From Mucilaginibacter pankratovii (GTDB lineage: Bacteria > Bacteroidota > Bacteroidia > Sphingobacteriales > Sphingobacteriaceae), in assembly GCF_014773265.1 (NCBI RefSeq), contig NZ_JACWMY010000003.1:124001-188000 (forward strand): a DNA stretch of 64,000 nucleotides, in the 5' to 3' direction. Positions 7,829-15,935 of this stretch are shown piece by piece. Position 1 is the first letter of the stretch. Each line of letters starts with the position of its first letter. Below the pieces are notes generated by a model. That model saw only the letters and a program-made list of their open reading frames with translations, was not told the origin of the DNA and searched no databases. The translations under genes were made by a program, and so were the position numbers.

Positions 7829-10021
7829 TTAAAACGCAGCCTTCAGGGTGATATATTTATTAATATCATCCGATTTAAAACCCTTCTCTTTCATTTGAGT
7901 AACATACTCCGGGGTTACACCCATCGCTTTAAGTGAACTGGCCTGATCCAGCGACACATTGTACCCAATAGCCTTAAATCCTTTTACATACTCCGGCGTT
8001 ACGCCCAGGGCTTTTAAGCCTGTTGCATTATCAATGCTGATATCGGTGTATCCCGCGTTTTTAAAGCCGTTCAAATATTCCGGCGTAATACCCAAAGCTT
8101 TCAGCGACGAGGCCTGCTCTACAGAAAGTTGTTCATAACCGGCTGCTTTAAAGCTGCTCATAAACCCGGGGGTTATGCCCAGCGCTTTAAGTGATACCAG
8201 GTTATCGGCCGAGATCTGGTTGTAGCCGGCGGTTTTAAATCCGTGGATATATTCGGCATCTACACCCACCGCTTTCATACTGGTTAATTTGCTTGCCGGG
8301 ATATTGGTATACCCTTCCTTTTTTAAGGCGTTTATATAGTTATCATCCACATTAAGCGCCTTAAAGGCCACCATATCATCATCAGACACATCTTTTTTAA
8401 CAACACCAGGCTTGCCGTTTGCTGCCTTAAATTTGCTGATGTATTTACCATCAATACCCTGTGCCTTAAAGCTTACCAGCTTATCCCAGCTTACTTTAGG
8501 GTAACCAGCCTTATGGATCTCGCTGATGAACGTGCCATTAATACCCAATGCCTTGCCGGTTATCAGCTCCTGCAGCTTAATGCTTGGATAACCGTTTTGT
8601 TTCATCGATTTGATGTAAGGCTCATCAACACCAAGGGCTACACAAGCGATCACGTCATCTTTAGATGGATCTTTGTAGCCATTGCTTTTCAGCATAGCTA
8701 TGTAACTCTTTTTGATATTCAGAAAGAAGAAAGCTATATCATCATCGCTGGTGATGCCGGTTATGCCCTCGCTCTCGAGATAGTTCTTGTAAGAGGCATT
8801 AGGTGTGAATTTGTATTTCCCGGTGCCTTTAACACCATCAAATCTGCCGGTGAACTGCATGTTGCCGGCTTCTCTTGTCAGTTTAAACGAGCCGTCCCGT
8901 CCCATTGGTAAAGCAGTAAACTCGCTCACCAGGAAATCGGAATTGCTCATGTTATTACTTTCACTATCGTCATAAAGCCTCATATCAAGCTTGTTGCCTT
9001 TTATGGTGGCCTTCCAGTTGCCTTCGTTGCGGGTGGTGGCTTTTACATCGATGTTAAAAACCGGTTTAACGGTCTGCGCTACGCGGGAGGCGGCGGGCTC
9101 GTTTAGGGCACATACTAAAAATGCCATCATTGGCACCAGGAAAAGGTATTTCCAGGCGGTATGTATGTTTGATTTTTTTGCGTTCATCATAACAATTCGT
9201 TTTTTTAAGAGTGATTGATTATAGTTGGTTGTAATTCTGAGGGATAAATTGGGCACGGATACTTTTAGCAAATTCATTTGATAGTCAGCGCGTTCTACCG
9301 ATTGATCATGCAGTACTTCGTTATCTGCCAGGTATTCTAAATTGCTTTCTACTTCTTTTCGATATAACCAGGCAAAGGGGTTAAACCACTGGAACGCCAG
9401 CATCACTTCGGCGATCAGCAGATCGAGGCTATGGCCCTGTTTAATATGGATCTTCTCGTGCAGCAGGATCTGGTTAAAGGTTTCCGGCTCGTATTTACCT
9501 GGGTTAATGAAAATGTTGTTGCCGAAACTGCAGGGGGCTTTATCATCGTCCAGTTCCACAATGCGAAATTGCCCATCTATAATAACCGGCTTACGGTACG
9601 CCTGCACAAGCAGCACACCTACCTGCAGCAGTAAATTGGCGCCGAAAGCCGCCACCCCAAACCAGTACAGGTAAAATGACCATTTTATAATGCGCTGCAG
9701 CAAAGGCGTTTGCGGCTCCACGGCTGGGGTATTGTTCCCCGTGGAACTAATCTTTTGTTGCGGACTGTAGCTTTGTGCCGGGGTAACCTGCGGCAGGCGA
9801 ATGGCTACAACAGGGATGCTTTCGGTAACAAGCGGCTTGGGGCTTTCCCTTAGCGCCCATTGCTGCGGCACCTGTATCAGCGGCAGCAAAAATGCCATGG
9901 CCAGGCAGCCCAGCAGGATAACCCGGTTGAGGCGGTAATAGGTTTCCTTTTGCAGCAGCAGCTTGTAAAATAACAGGCAGATGGCCAGCAGCAGGGCCAC
10001 ATGTAATACGTATGGTATCAT
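7829..10021 (-). CDS. BlaR1/MecR1-type M56 membrane metalloprotease with repeat tail
   Basis: A 730-residue integral membrane peptidase. The N-terminal ~300 residues carry transmembrane segments and the zinc motif HEKIH (H188-H192) followed by NLEYLADNEVL, as in BlaR1/MecR1. A further membrane segment follows (about residues 290-305, YLFLVPMMAFLVCAL). Instead of the penicillin-binding sensor of true BlaR1, the C-terminal ~320 residues contain ten or eleven copies of a ~32-residue repeat with the pattern LKALGVTPEYVKGFKAxGY. In this family a sensed signal activates the protease, which causes cleavage of the BlaI-type repressor encoded just upstream. The ATG overlaps the repressor stop (ATGA), so the two are translationally coupled. 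The ligand of the repeat domain is unknown. Confidence 0.9.
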   Translation of the reverse strand: MIPYVLHVALLLAICLLFYKLLLQKETYYRLNRVILLGCLAMAFLLPLIQVPQQWALRESPKPLVTESIPVVAIRLPQVTPAQSYSPQQKISSTGNNTPAVEPQTPLLQRIIKWSFYLYWFGVAAFGANLLLQVGVLLVQAYRKPVIIDGQFRIVELDDDKAPCSFGNNIFINPGKYEPETFNQILLHEKIHIKQGHSLDLLIAEVMLAFQWFNPFAWLYRKEVESNLEYLADNEVLHDQSVERADYQMNLLKVSVPNLSLRITTNYNQSLLKKRIVMMNAKKSNIHTAWKYLFLVPMMAFLVCALNEPAASRVAQTVKPVFNIDVKATTRNEGNWKATIKGNKLDMRLYDDSESNNMSNSDFLVSEFTALPMGRDGSFKLTREAGNMQFTGRFDGVKGTGKYKFTPNASYKNYLESEGITGITSDDDIAFFFLNIKKSYIAMLKSNGYKDPSKDDVIACVALGVDEPYIKSMKQNGYPSIKLQELITGKALGINGTFISEIHKAGYPKVSWDKLVSFKAQGIDGKYISKFKAANGKPGVVKKDVSDDDMVAFKALNVDDNYINALKKEGYTNIPASKLTSMKAVGVDAEYIHGFKTAGYNQISADNLVSLKALGITPGFMSSFKAAGYEQLSVEQASSLKALGITPEYLNGFKNAGYTDISIDNATGLKALGVTPEYVKGFKAIGYNVSLDQASSLKAMGVTPEYVTQMKEKGFKSDDINKYITLKAAF

Positions 10022-10380
10022 TTCTTGTTGGATTTGATAAGGGTTAATATTTCTTCCAGTTCGGTCTCCGAAATTTTTTCTTCTTTGGCAAAGAAGGCCA
10101 GCATGCTGGGGTACGAGTTATCGAAGTATTGGCTTACGATATCCTTCATCGCGTGTTTTTGGTATTCCTCCCGCGAGATGGTTGGATAGTAATTGTAGAT
10201 ATTGCCAACCGCTTCGTGGTTCAAAAAGCCTTTTTCCTCCAGTATCTTCACCATAGTGGCCACAGAGTTGTAGTGTGGCTTTGGGTCGGGCAGTTCGGGG
10301 ATAATTTCTTTGATATATGCTTTTCCGAGGCTCCAGAAAGCCTGCATTATTTGTTCTTCGCGCTTAGCCAGTTTTTGCAT
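10018..10380 (-). CDS. BlaI/MecI-family transcriptional repressor
   Basis: A winged-helix repressor of 120 residues, the usual size. Family features are LAKREEQIMQAFWSLGKAYI and the recognition region PHYNSVATMVKILEEKGFL. The C-terminal dimer helix ends ELEEILTLIKSNKK. An in-frame ATG 36 bases upstream is less likely because MQKLAKREEQ is the common family start. It is the first gene of an operon with the M56 protein (4-base ATGA overlap), and a double-dyad operator lies 27 bases upstream, so the operon is probably autorepressed and released by proteolysis of this protein. Confidence 0.94.
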   Translation of the reverse strand: MQKLAKREEQIMQAFWSLGKAYIKEIIPELPDPKPHYNSVATMVKILEEKGFLNHEAVGNIYNYYPTISREEYQKHAMKDIVSQYFDNSYPSMLAFFAKEEKISETELEEILTLIKSNKK

Positions 10381-10406
10381 TACTATTAAATTATAACGCA
10401 AGCTAC

Positions 10407-10442
10407 TACTAATCAATTAGTATTGCAACTAATTGATTAGTA
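10407..10442. promoter_or_regulatory. Double-dyad operator for the BlaI-type repressor
   Basis: Two 14-base blocks, ACTAATCAATTAGT and ACTAATTGATTAGT, are separated by ATTGCA. Each block is itself a dyad (ACTAAT-NN-ATTAGT), and together with flanking T and A they form a perfect 36-base inverted repeat. It sits just upstream of the repressor gene. BlaI/MecI proteins bind such paired dyads as dimers, so this is the likely autoregulatory site; binding itself is inferred. Confidence 0.8.
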
Positions 10443-10472
10443 TTTGCGCGAATAAAAATACAATGTTCTGAT

Positions 10473-10718
10473 TTATAGATAATTAATTCTTTCGTTGTTG
10501 CTTAATGCAGAATCCTCCCCAATGAAGGGTAAAGACGCCTTAAGGTAGTCGCTCCGATTTGCCCAAACGTTACGCCGGACCGTAGAATGCTTGATGCTTT
10601 TTTCTGCAAACCAATCGTTCGTATGGAACCCAGCTGTATCATCCCTTGGATGCTTGTTGGTCAGGTAAATTTTAGTAGCTGTTTTTACGTTGCGAATGGA
10701 ACGTAAGGTGTAAGCCAT
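10473..10718 (-). CDS. Doubtful small hypothetical gene
   Basis: An 81-codon frame in the gap between the BlaI operator and the ligD terminator. The product is basic and polar (opening MAYTLRSIRNVKTATKIYL), with no signal peptide, membrane segment or motif that I recognise. It could be a real small gene, a remnant of an inactivated one, or chance. The fact that it fills half of an otherwise empty gap is the only support. Confidence 0.25.
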   Translation of the reverse strand: MAYTLRSIRNVKTATKIYLTNKHPRDDTAGFHTNDWFAEKSIKHSTVRRNVWANRSDYLKASLPFIGEDSALSNNERINYL

Positions 10719-10914
10719 CGTAAAGCTTGAGTTTCACTTGTCCCTAAAAATGGGTGTTCCACAAAAAGTGTTTCACTGAATTTTATGTGATGAGCCGACA
10801 TTTATTTAACCTTTTAATTTACAATTGTTTGCGGCAATTATCTAAACAGCAGGGATGTTCCAAAGTGTTTCACTCATTTTGCTTAAATCGCTTATAATCA
10901 GCATAAAACAAAAA

Positions 10915-10946
10915 CAGGTGTTCCACATATCGAAGTGAAACACCTG
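10915..10946 (-). terminator. Terminator hairpin of ligD
   Basis: The stem CAGGTGTT-C-CAC / GTG-A-AACACCTG has one mismatch and an 8-base loop. On the minus strand it is followed by TTTTTGTTTTATGC, a T-rich tail that fits termination 47 bases past the ligD stop. Confidence 0.65.
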
Positions 10947-10992
10947 CAATTAATGTTACTTTATTCTCAAAGGGAAATACAAAGTCTCTGCT

Positions 10993-13725
10993 TTACGGCT
11001 GGAAAATGCTCTTCGCCTTTTTGATAGTTTTCTCGAGGTCTATCCCCTCGCCTAAAACACCTTTAAACAGGTCGCCTTCTTTTTTTAGACGGGCTATGGA
11101 ATTATGAATGGTAAAATGTTTCATGGTGAGGCCGGGTTTTACCTCGTCCCAATGCAGCGGCATAGATACCGTAGCGCCGGGTTTGGGGCGCAACGAATAC
11201 GGACCGGCAATGGTTGCGCCCGGGCGGTTCTGTAAAAAATCGAGGTACATTTTGCCGTTACGGTTTTTTATCATTCGCTCGAGCGAGGTATAATCGGGGA
11301 TTTCTTTATGCACAATGTTTACAATTAATCGCGCGAACATCTGCGATTGATCGTAATCGTATTTCGCTTCCAGCGGAATATAGATATGCATGCCGGTAGA
11401 GCCTGATGTTTTGCAATACGAGGGTACGTCAATAGCATCCAGTACTTTTTTTACCTCCAGGGCAGCTTCTATCACCTGGTCGAAAGTGTTTTTATCGGGG
11501 TCCAGGTCGATAATACAATAATCCGGGTTATCCGGTGATTGCACCCGGCTAAACCATGGGTTCATCTCTACACAACCCAACGAGGCCATCCAAAGCAGGG
11601 TCGCTTCATCATGCCCTACCAAATAATCTTTGTCCTCACCATCGCTGGTGGTATAGGGGAAAGTCCTCACCCAATCGGGCGATTTGCCGCGCACATCCTT
11701 CTGATAAAAACTTGGGCCATGGATGCCGCCCGGGAAACGGTTGAGCGATTGTGGGCGGTCCTTTAAATACGGCAAAATATATTCGGCAACCTGGTAATAG
11801 TAATTAAACATATCCCTTTTGGTAATGCCATCCTCGGGCCAGTAAACTTTACTTAGATTAGTAAATTTCAAGTCGTGTCCGCAGATCTTTTTTACCTGGG
11901 TTTCTTCCTTCGGGTTAAGCAGTGTGCGCTTAGCACTTTCCTTTGGCGCTTTTATCAGCTCGTGTTTCTCGGCTTTCGCTTCCTTTTTTGGTGCTACTTC
12001 CTCCTCAACCAACTCCTCTACATGCGCTTCGGTTTCCCTTTCCACATCCTTTGCCTTTTTATCATCGCGCATGCCCTGGAACGAGGGGTGGCGGAAAACG
12101 CCGTCGCTGGTTACTTCGGCAAAGCTTACTTCGCAAACCAATTCGGGTTTTAGCCAGGTAGCTTTCGCCTTCGGTGGATTCGGGCGGAAACGCGAGGGTT
12201 TGTTTACGTCCGGCTCGCTCTCGAATGGGGTTTTATCAACAATTAGCGGCTTAAATTGCGCCATCATTTCCTTTTGCAGTTTATCAGAAAAGCCCGTGCC
12301 CACCTTGCCTACGTATAGGAACCGGCCATCCTCATAAACGCCCAGTAGCAGCGAGCTGAATTGCTTTGCCGTTCCCTCGTTTTTGGTGAAACCGCCAATT
12401 ACAACCTCCTGGCGTTTGTTTATTTTTATCTTCAGCCAGTCTTTGGAGCGGTTATCGGCAAGGTATGGGCTGTTTGACCGTTTGGCCATAATGCCTTCCA
12501 GCCCTATCTTTTCTGCGGCTTCAAAAAATTCAAGTCCGCTGGCTGTAAATACCTGACTAAGGCGGATACGGTCATCATCCGTCGGCAGTACATCTTTTAA
12601 TATGGCCTGGCGCTGGGTAAGCGGAAGATCCATCAGGTTTTTTCCTTCGTACCAAAGCAGGTCGAACACATATAACATCAGCTCACCATCGGCCTCGCTG
12701 CGCCAGTTTTGTAGGGCGCCAAAGTTGGATACGCCTTTATCGTTCGATACCAGGATTTCGCCATCTATCACGGCATTTATCTTCCAGCTTTCCAGCAGCT
12801 GGGTAATGGGGTAATATTTTTCGTTGAAGGATTTGTTGTTGCGCGAGAGCAGCTGCACTTCGCCTTTATTGATGAATGCAAGGGTACGGTAACCGTCCCA
12901 TTTTATTTCGTAAACCCAGTCCGGGTCATCGAAGGGTTTATCTACCAGGGTAGCCAGCATGGGTTTCATGCCGGTGGGGATAGTTGCTTTGGGTGCTTTT
13001 TTTAATAGCACATCCACGTCTACCGTGTCCGCCGGATGTGTTTCTTCAACCGCATCCTCAAGCTTTTCTACCTGAAGTTTTTTTTTACCTTCCTTCTTCG
13101 GCTCTTCTTCTACATCTTCCTCGTGCCCGTGCTGCCAAACCTTATCGCCGGTTTTTTCCATGCTTTCGATGGTTTTGCCTGAGAGTACCGATTTATCCTT
13201 TTTAGTGATATCCTTATCCGAAGCAAAATCGTCTTTATGCTTGATTAGCAGCCAGCCGTTCTCTCCCATGCCATGGGTTTTTACCAGGGCATACTCACCC
13301 TCCAGCTTTTCGCCGTGGAGCTTTATTTTTAAAGAGCCCTCTTTAAGCTGTTTCAGCAGGTGTTTTTCCTGTGCTTTTTTGCCTTTTATTTCTTCAATAG
13401 GTTCGTAGGTGCCTTCGTCCCATACAATAACGGTACCGCCGCCATACTCCCCTTTGGGGATAAGGCCCTCAAACAAGCGGTAGTCGTACGGGTGGTCTTC
13501 CACCATCATCGCCAGCCGCTTGTTTTTAGGATCTGTAGAGGGCCCTTTGGGTACCGCCCAACTTTTTAACACACCTTCCATTTCCAGCCTGAAGTCGTAA
13601 TGCAAACGCGATGCGTCGTGCTTTTGGATCACAAAACGCAACTTATCTTTATCCTCGCTTTTACCGGCCTTGGGTTCGGCCGTTTTGGTAAAATCCCGCT
13701 TTTCTGCATATTTCTCCAGACTCAT
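10993..13725 (-). CDS. ligD: Multifunctional DNA ligase D (phosphoesterase-ligase-polymerase)
   Basis: A 910-residue repair enzyme for non-homologous end joining. Domains in order are a 3'-phosphoesterase (about residues 28-190, with FVIQKHDASRLHYDFRLE), an ATP-dependent ligase (about 250-545, adenylated lysine K275 in KWDGYR), and an AEP-type primase/polymerase (about 630-905, with LSKVYWPEDGITKRD and the metal-binding Asp pair in IIDLDPD). Linkers at about 200-240 and 575-625 are Lys/Glu-rich. All three catalytic modules look complete. The usual partner Ku is not encoded in this window. A 57-residue DUF3606 gene lies 12 bases upstream and is probably co-transcribed. Confidence 0.97.
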   Translation of the reverse strand: MSLEKYAEKRDFTKTAEPKAGKSEDKDKLRFVIQKHDASRLHYDFRLEMEGVLKSWAVPKGPSTDPKNKRLAMMVEDHPYDYRLFEGLIPKGEYGGGTVIVWDEGTYEPIEEIKGKKAQEKHLLKQLKEGSLKIKLHGEKLEGEYALVKTHGMGENGWLLIKHKDDFASDKDITKKDKSVLSGKTIESMEKTGDKVWQHGHEEDVEEEPKKEGKKKLQVEKLEDAVEETHPADTVDVDVLLKKAPKATIPTGMKPMLATLVDKPFDDPDWVYEIKWDGYRTLAFINKGEVQLLSRNNKSFNEKYYPITQLLESWKINAVIDGEILVSNDKGVSNFGALQNWRSEADGELMLYVFDLLWYEGKNLMDLPLTQRQAILKDVLPTDDDRIRLSQVFTASGLEFFEAAEKIGLEGIMAKRSNSPYLADNRSKDWLKIKINKRQEVVIGGFTKNEGTAKQFSSLLLGVYEDGRFLYVGKVGTGFSDKLQKEMMAQFKPLIVDKTPFESEPDVNKPSRFRPNPPKAKATWLKPELVCEVSFAEVTSDGVFRHPSFQGMRDDKKAKDVERETEAHVEELVEEEVAPKKEAKAEKHELIKAPKESAKRTLLNPKEETQVKKICGHDLKFTNLSKVYWPEDGITKRDMFNYYYQVAEYILPYLKDRPQSLNRFPGGIHGPSFYQKDVRGKSPDWVRTFPYTTSDGEDKDYLVGHDEATLLWMASLGCVEMNPWFSRVQSPDNPDYCIIDLDPDKNTFDQVIEAALEVKKVLDAIDVPSYCKTSGSTGMHIYIPLEAKYDYDQSQMFARLIVNIVHKEIPDYTSLERMIKNRNGKMYLDFLQNRPGATIAGPYSLRPKPGATVSMPLHWDEVKPGLTMKHFTIHNSIARLKKEGDLFKGVLGEGIDLEKTIKKAKSIFQP

Positions 13726-13737
13726 GGTATGGGGCGT

Positions 13738-13911
13738 TTATTTGTTAAGGTGAGCTTTAACTTTTTCTACCGATGTGCCGGCCTGTTTTACCGCTTCGCG
13801 CAGTTCATCCCGACTTAAGCCAAGTGTTTCGCTCCAGTATTGCAGTTCGTAATCCTCGTTCACGTTGATGAGGTTCCTATCCGGCGCACCTACCTGTTGT
13901 TTATTATCCAT
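13738..13911 (-). CDS. DUF3606-like small protein, upstream of ligD
   Basis: A 57-residue frame that starts MDNKQQVGAPDRNLINVNED and ends EKVKAHLNK. The pattern (polar lead, INVNEDYELQYWSETLG, SRDELREAVKQAG, then V--V) matches the DUF3606 family as I know it; function unknown. The stop is 12 bases before the ligD start, so the two probably form one transcript, and a role linked to DNA repair is possible but inferred. No signal peptide or membrane segment. Confidence 0.8.
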   Translation of the reverse strand: MDNKQQVGAPDRNLINVNEDYELQYWSETLGLSRDELREAVKQAGTSVEKVKAHLNK

Positions 13912-13993
13912 GGCTTTATTGTTTTGTTTATGAATAATTAACAGCCCTGTTTCTATATGGTTTGAAAGAAATTTAATTAGTAATAAAATCGGG

Positions 13994-14395
13994 CTATGCC
14001 CCAGCGTCCTCTATTACCGACAAGATATTCCCTGCCGGATCTGTAAACCAGGCGATGCTTGGGCCGCGTTCTCCGCCATCTCCGCGCGAAATATTATTTG
14101 CGTTTGTTTTAAGATATTCCGAATCGTAGCTTTCAAACACAACGCCCTTGTCTTTCAATCCGCTTACAGTTTCGTCAATATTCTTTACCGGGAAGTTATG
14201 CACCGTAAATGTTGCGGGCGTATGGTTGGGCTTGGGGTAAATAATAAAGTGCCCGCTGCCCGTCGTTACCGTAAGGATGTTCCCCATTTTTACATTCTTC
14301 TCTACCGGCAGCCCCAAAGCGTCCCGGTAAAACTGTTCTGCTTTATCAATATCGTTTACCGAAAAACTGCCAAACGCTTTTGAATCTTTTAACAT
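13994..14395 (-). CDS. VOC (glyoxalase/bleomycin-resistance-like) protein
   Basis: A 133-residue vicinal-oxygen-chelate protein. It shows the two beta-alpha-beta-beta-beta halves: SFSVNDIDKAEQFYRDALGL at the start, then FTVHNFPVKNIDETVSGLKDKG, and a last strand with IAWFTDPAGNILSVIE. Members act as metal-dependent lyases, dioxygenases or drug-binding proteins; this one has no feature that fixes a substrate. Single gene; it faces away from the small genes that follow. Confidence 0.88.
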   Translation of the reverse strand: MLKDSKAFGSFSVNDIDKAEQFYRDALGLPVEKNVKMGNILTVTTGSGHFIIYPKPNHTPATFTVHNFPVKNIDETVSGLKDKGVVFESYDSEYLKTNANNISRGDGGERGPSIAWFTDPAGNILSVIEDAGA

Positions 14396-14509
14396 GATTA
14401 TCTTAGTTTATTTATTGGGTATGGTTATATAACCCTGCAAAAGTGCTGCCAATAAATTGATTAACAAACCGTTATTAAGCCAACATACGGGGGCAAACGC
14501 GACAAACCA

Positions 14510-14929
14510 TTGCACCGCCCACAATTATCCCCTATCTTTACGCAGGTGACCGAACAACTTTCCATACCGCTGCAATTAAAAAGCAGGCTAAAAAGCGTGC
14601 TGCTGGTTGCTGCTTTCCTGGTAAGTTTCTTTTCCATCTCGGGCTATGTAAGCGCCCCACAACAAAGAGGGCCCGCCATCAACTCCGGGCAAATGGCAAC
14701 AGCGCCATTGGCTATCAAACGGAGTGTTAATTACTCCGCAGCATTTTATTACTGTAATAACGCCGCCGCTTTTGCAAACACCCTCGCGAAGCAAAATAAA
14801 ACCGCGGCTTTTATACACTCATTGCTTAGCGCGGTCCGTTTAAAACGCAATAGCTCCCGGTTTTCGCTTATTAAACCCACACTTGCCTACCCCATCAGGC
14901 ACCTGGCCTTTTCTGCCGATAATTGCTAA
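14510..14929 (+). CDS. Hypothetical protein with one membrane segment
   Basis: A 139-codon frame with a hydrophobic stretch (VLLVAAFLVSFFSISGYV) near residues 30-47, followed by a polar, basic C-terminal region without motifs. A GTG at 14546 is a plausible alternative start, preceded by TATCTTTACG, which resembles the -7 promoter box. I know no family for it. It could be a small membrane protein or signal-anchored peptide; it is listed because it fills the space between two opposing units and has a credible membrane segment. Confidence 0.4.
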   Translation: MHRPQLSPIFTQVTEQLSIPLQLKSRLKSVLLVAAFLVSFFSISGYVSAPQQRGPAINSGQMATAPLAIKRSVNYSAAFYYCNNAAAFANTLAKQNKTAAFIHSLLSAVRLKRNSSRFSLIKPTLAYPIRHLAFSADNC

Positions 14930-15022
14930 ACCCACAGCGGAGTTAACAACTCCCGCCACCATCCAAATTGGTTTAGTTTAAAATTCACAGGGCTGGCTTT
15001 GCCATACCTATCATTTTTCAGC

Positions 15023-15211
15023 ATGAAAAAATTCAGGAAAATAATGCGGCTGTGCGGGCTTGTGTTGTTCTTGTTATTGGCCGTTGGGGGCGTATCCCTC
15101 ACCGGCGCGGCCCCAACACGACCGCAAAACCGTGATAGCTTTTTAACAGAACAAATAGAAGAGAAGCGGGAAGAAACCGATGAGTCGCTCAACGAAGATC
15201 TCTTCCAATAA
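15023..15211 (+). CDS. Small single-pass membrane protein
   Basis: A 62-residue product from the ATG at 15023 (MKKFRKIMRLCGLVLFLLLA), preferred over an in-frame ATG 24 bases upstream. It has one hydrophobic helix or signal peptide (about residues 9-30) and a charged C-terminal tail rich in Glu and Arg. No family recognised. It ends at the hairpin at 15216. Confidence 0.55.
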   Translation: MKKFRKIMRLCGLVLFLLLAVGGVSLTGAAPTRPQNRDSFLTEQIEEKREETDESLNEDLFQ

Positions 15212-15243
15212 AAAAAGCCGTTCGGATCTTATTCCGAACGGCT
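15211..15243. terminator. Hairpin terminator between convergent small genes
   Basis: The stem AGCCGTTCGGA / TCCGAACGGCT has a 6-base loop. On the minus strand it is followed by TTTTTTATTG, so it mainly serves the gene at 15266-15757. It starts right at the stop of the small membrane protein gene. Confidence 0.8.
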
Positions 15244-15265
15244 TACTATTAATTATACACGGAGA

Positions 15266-15757
15266 TTAGTTGATCTCGAAAATGGTTGCTGTTATCTTTT
15301 GATCCGGGTCGCCCGCGGTGGTTGATTTAAGCAACACCTCCGGAATGGTTGCCTTAACCTTGCCACCGGCAATGGTAATATCCACGTCGATGTTTGTACC
15401 AATGTAGCCATAAGCCTTACCGTTGCCGCCGGCCGATAGCTGAAACTGCATATCGCCAGGCGTACTGCCCAGGCCTACCAGGGTATATTTACCGCTGGCA
15501 GTTGGTGATGTTTTAAAGGAGAGATTTACCGTATTAACTGCCGGATCGGCCCCAACGGGCACTTTATCGGCAAAAATAATAAGTGTAGATGGCGTGCCGC
15601 CACCCGTTAAGCCCTTATTGGTAAAGGTAACGGTGTGTGTAGTGCCCCCAAGTGTCCAGGTGTTTGTACCGGTTGGGCTTGGGTCGCTGTTGCTTTTTGA
15701 GCACGAGGCGGTAAGTATGATAACCGCGGTGCTCATCAGGAATAATAATTTTTTCAT
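15266..15757 (-). CDS. Hypothetical exported lipoprotein
   Basis: A 163-residue product with a lipoprotein signal peptide; the lipobox LTASC sets the lipidated Cys at about residue 18. The start at 15757 (MKKLLFLMSTAV) is chosen over an ATG 33 bases upstream because it begins the signal peptide. The mature part is Gly/Thr-rich with beta-strand character (NTWTLGGTTHTVTFTNKG), like many small Bacteroidota surface lipoproteins of unknown role. It terminates at the hairpin at 15216. Confidence 0.75.
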   Translation of the reverse strand: MKKLLFLMSTAVIILTASCSKSNSDPSPTGTNTWTLGGTTHTVTFTNKGLTGGGTPSTLIIFADKVPVGADPAVNTVNLSFKTSPTASGKYTLVGLGSTPGDMQFQLSAGGNGKAYGYIGTNIDVDITIAGGKVKATIPEVLLKSTTAGDPDQKITATIFEIN

Positions 15758-15935
15758 GGGTTTTGGTTTTAAGCGTTGCTTGTTTAACAATACAAATCAC
15801 CCTGATTTACTACCCGGCATCAATAATACATCTGTAGTATATTTCCATCAAAACGCATAATATTTCTTTAATTAATAAATTATTGCGTTTATAGATTTAT
15901 ATTTAACACACTAATTATCAACCGTAACCCAAGCA

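Larger units (their letters stand above)
10443..10992. other. Mostly non-coding gap with repeated TGTTCCA / GTGTTTCACT motifs
   Basis: Between the operator and ligD there is one doubtful reading frame (10473-10718) and a set of short repeats. TGTTCCAC is followed by GTGTTTCACT at 10755-10777 and at 10856-10874 (shorter spacer, last C of the first block lost). GTTTCACTT is at 10731, and TGTTCCAC then GTGAAACA at 10919-10942. The last one is also the ligD terminator hairpin. The blocks resemble parS half-sites but none is an intact parS. Confidence 0.5.

Noticed and set aside
9733..9748. TGTTCCCCGTGGAACT as a functional parS site
   Set aside because: Two mismatches, one in the central CG-flanking position, and it lies in the blaR1-like coding sequence; kept only as a side note.
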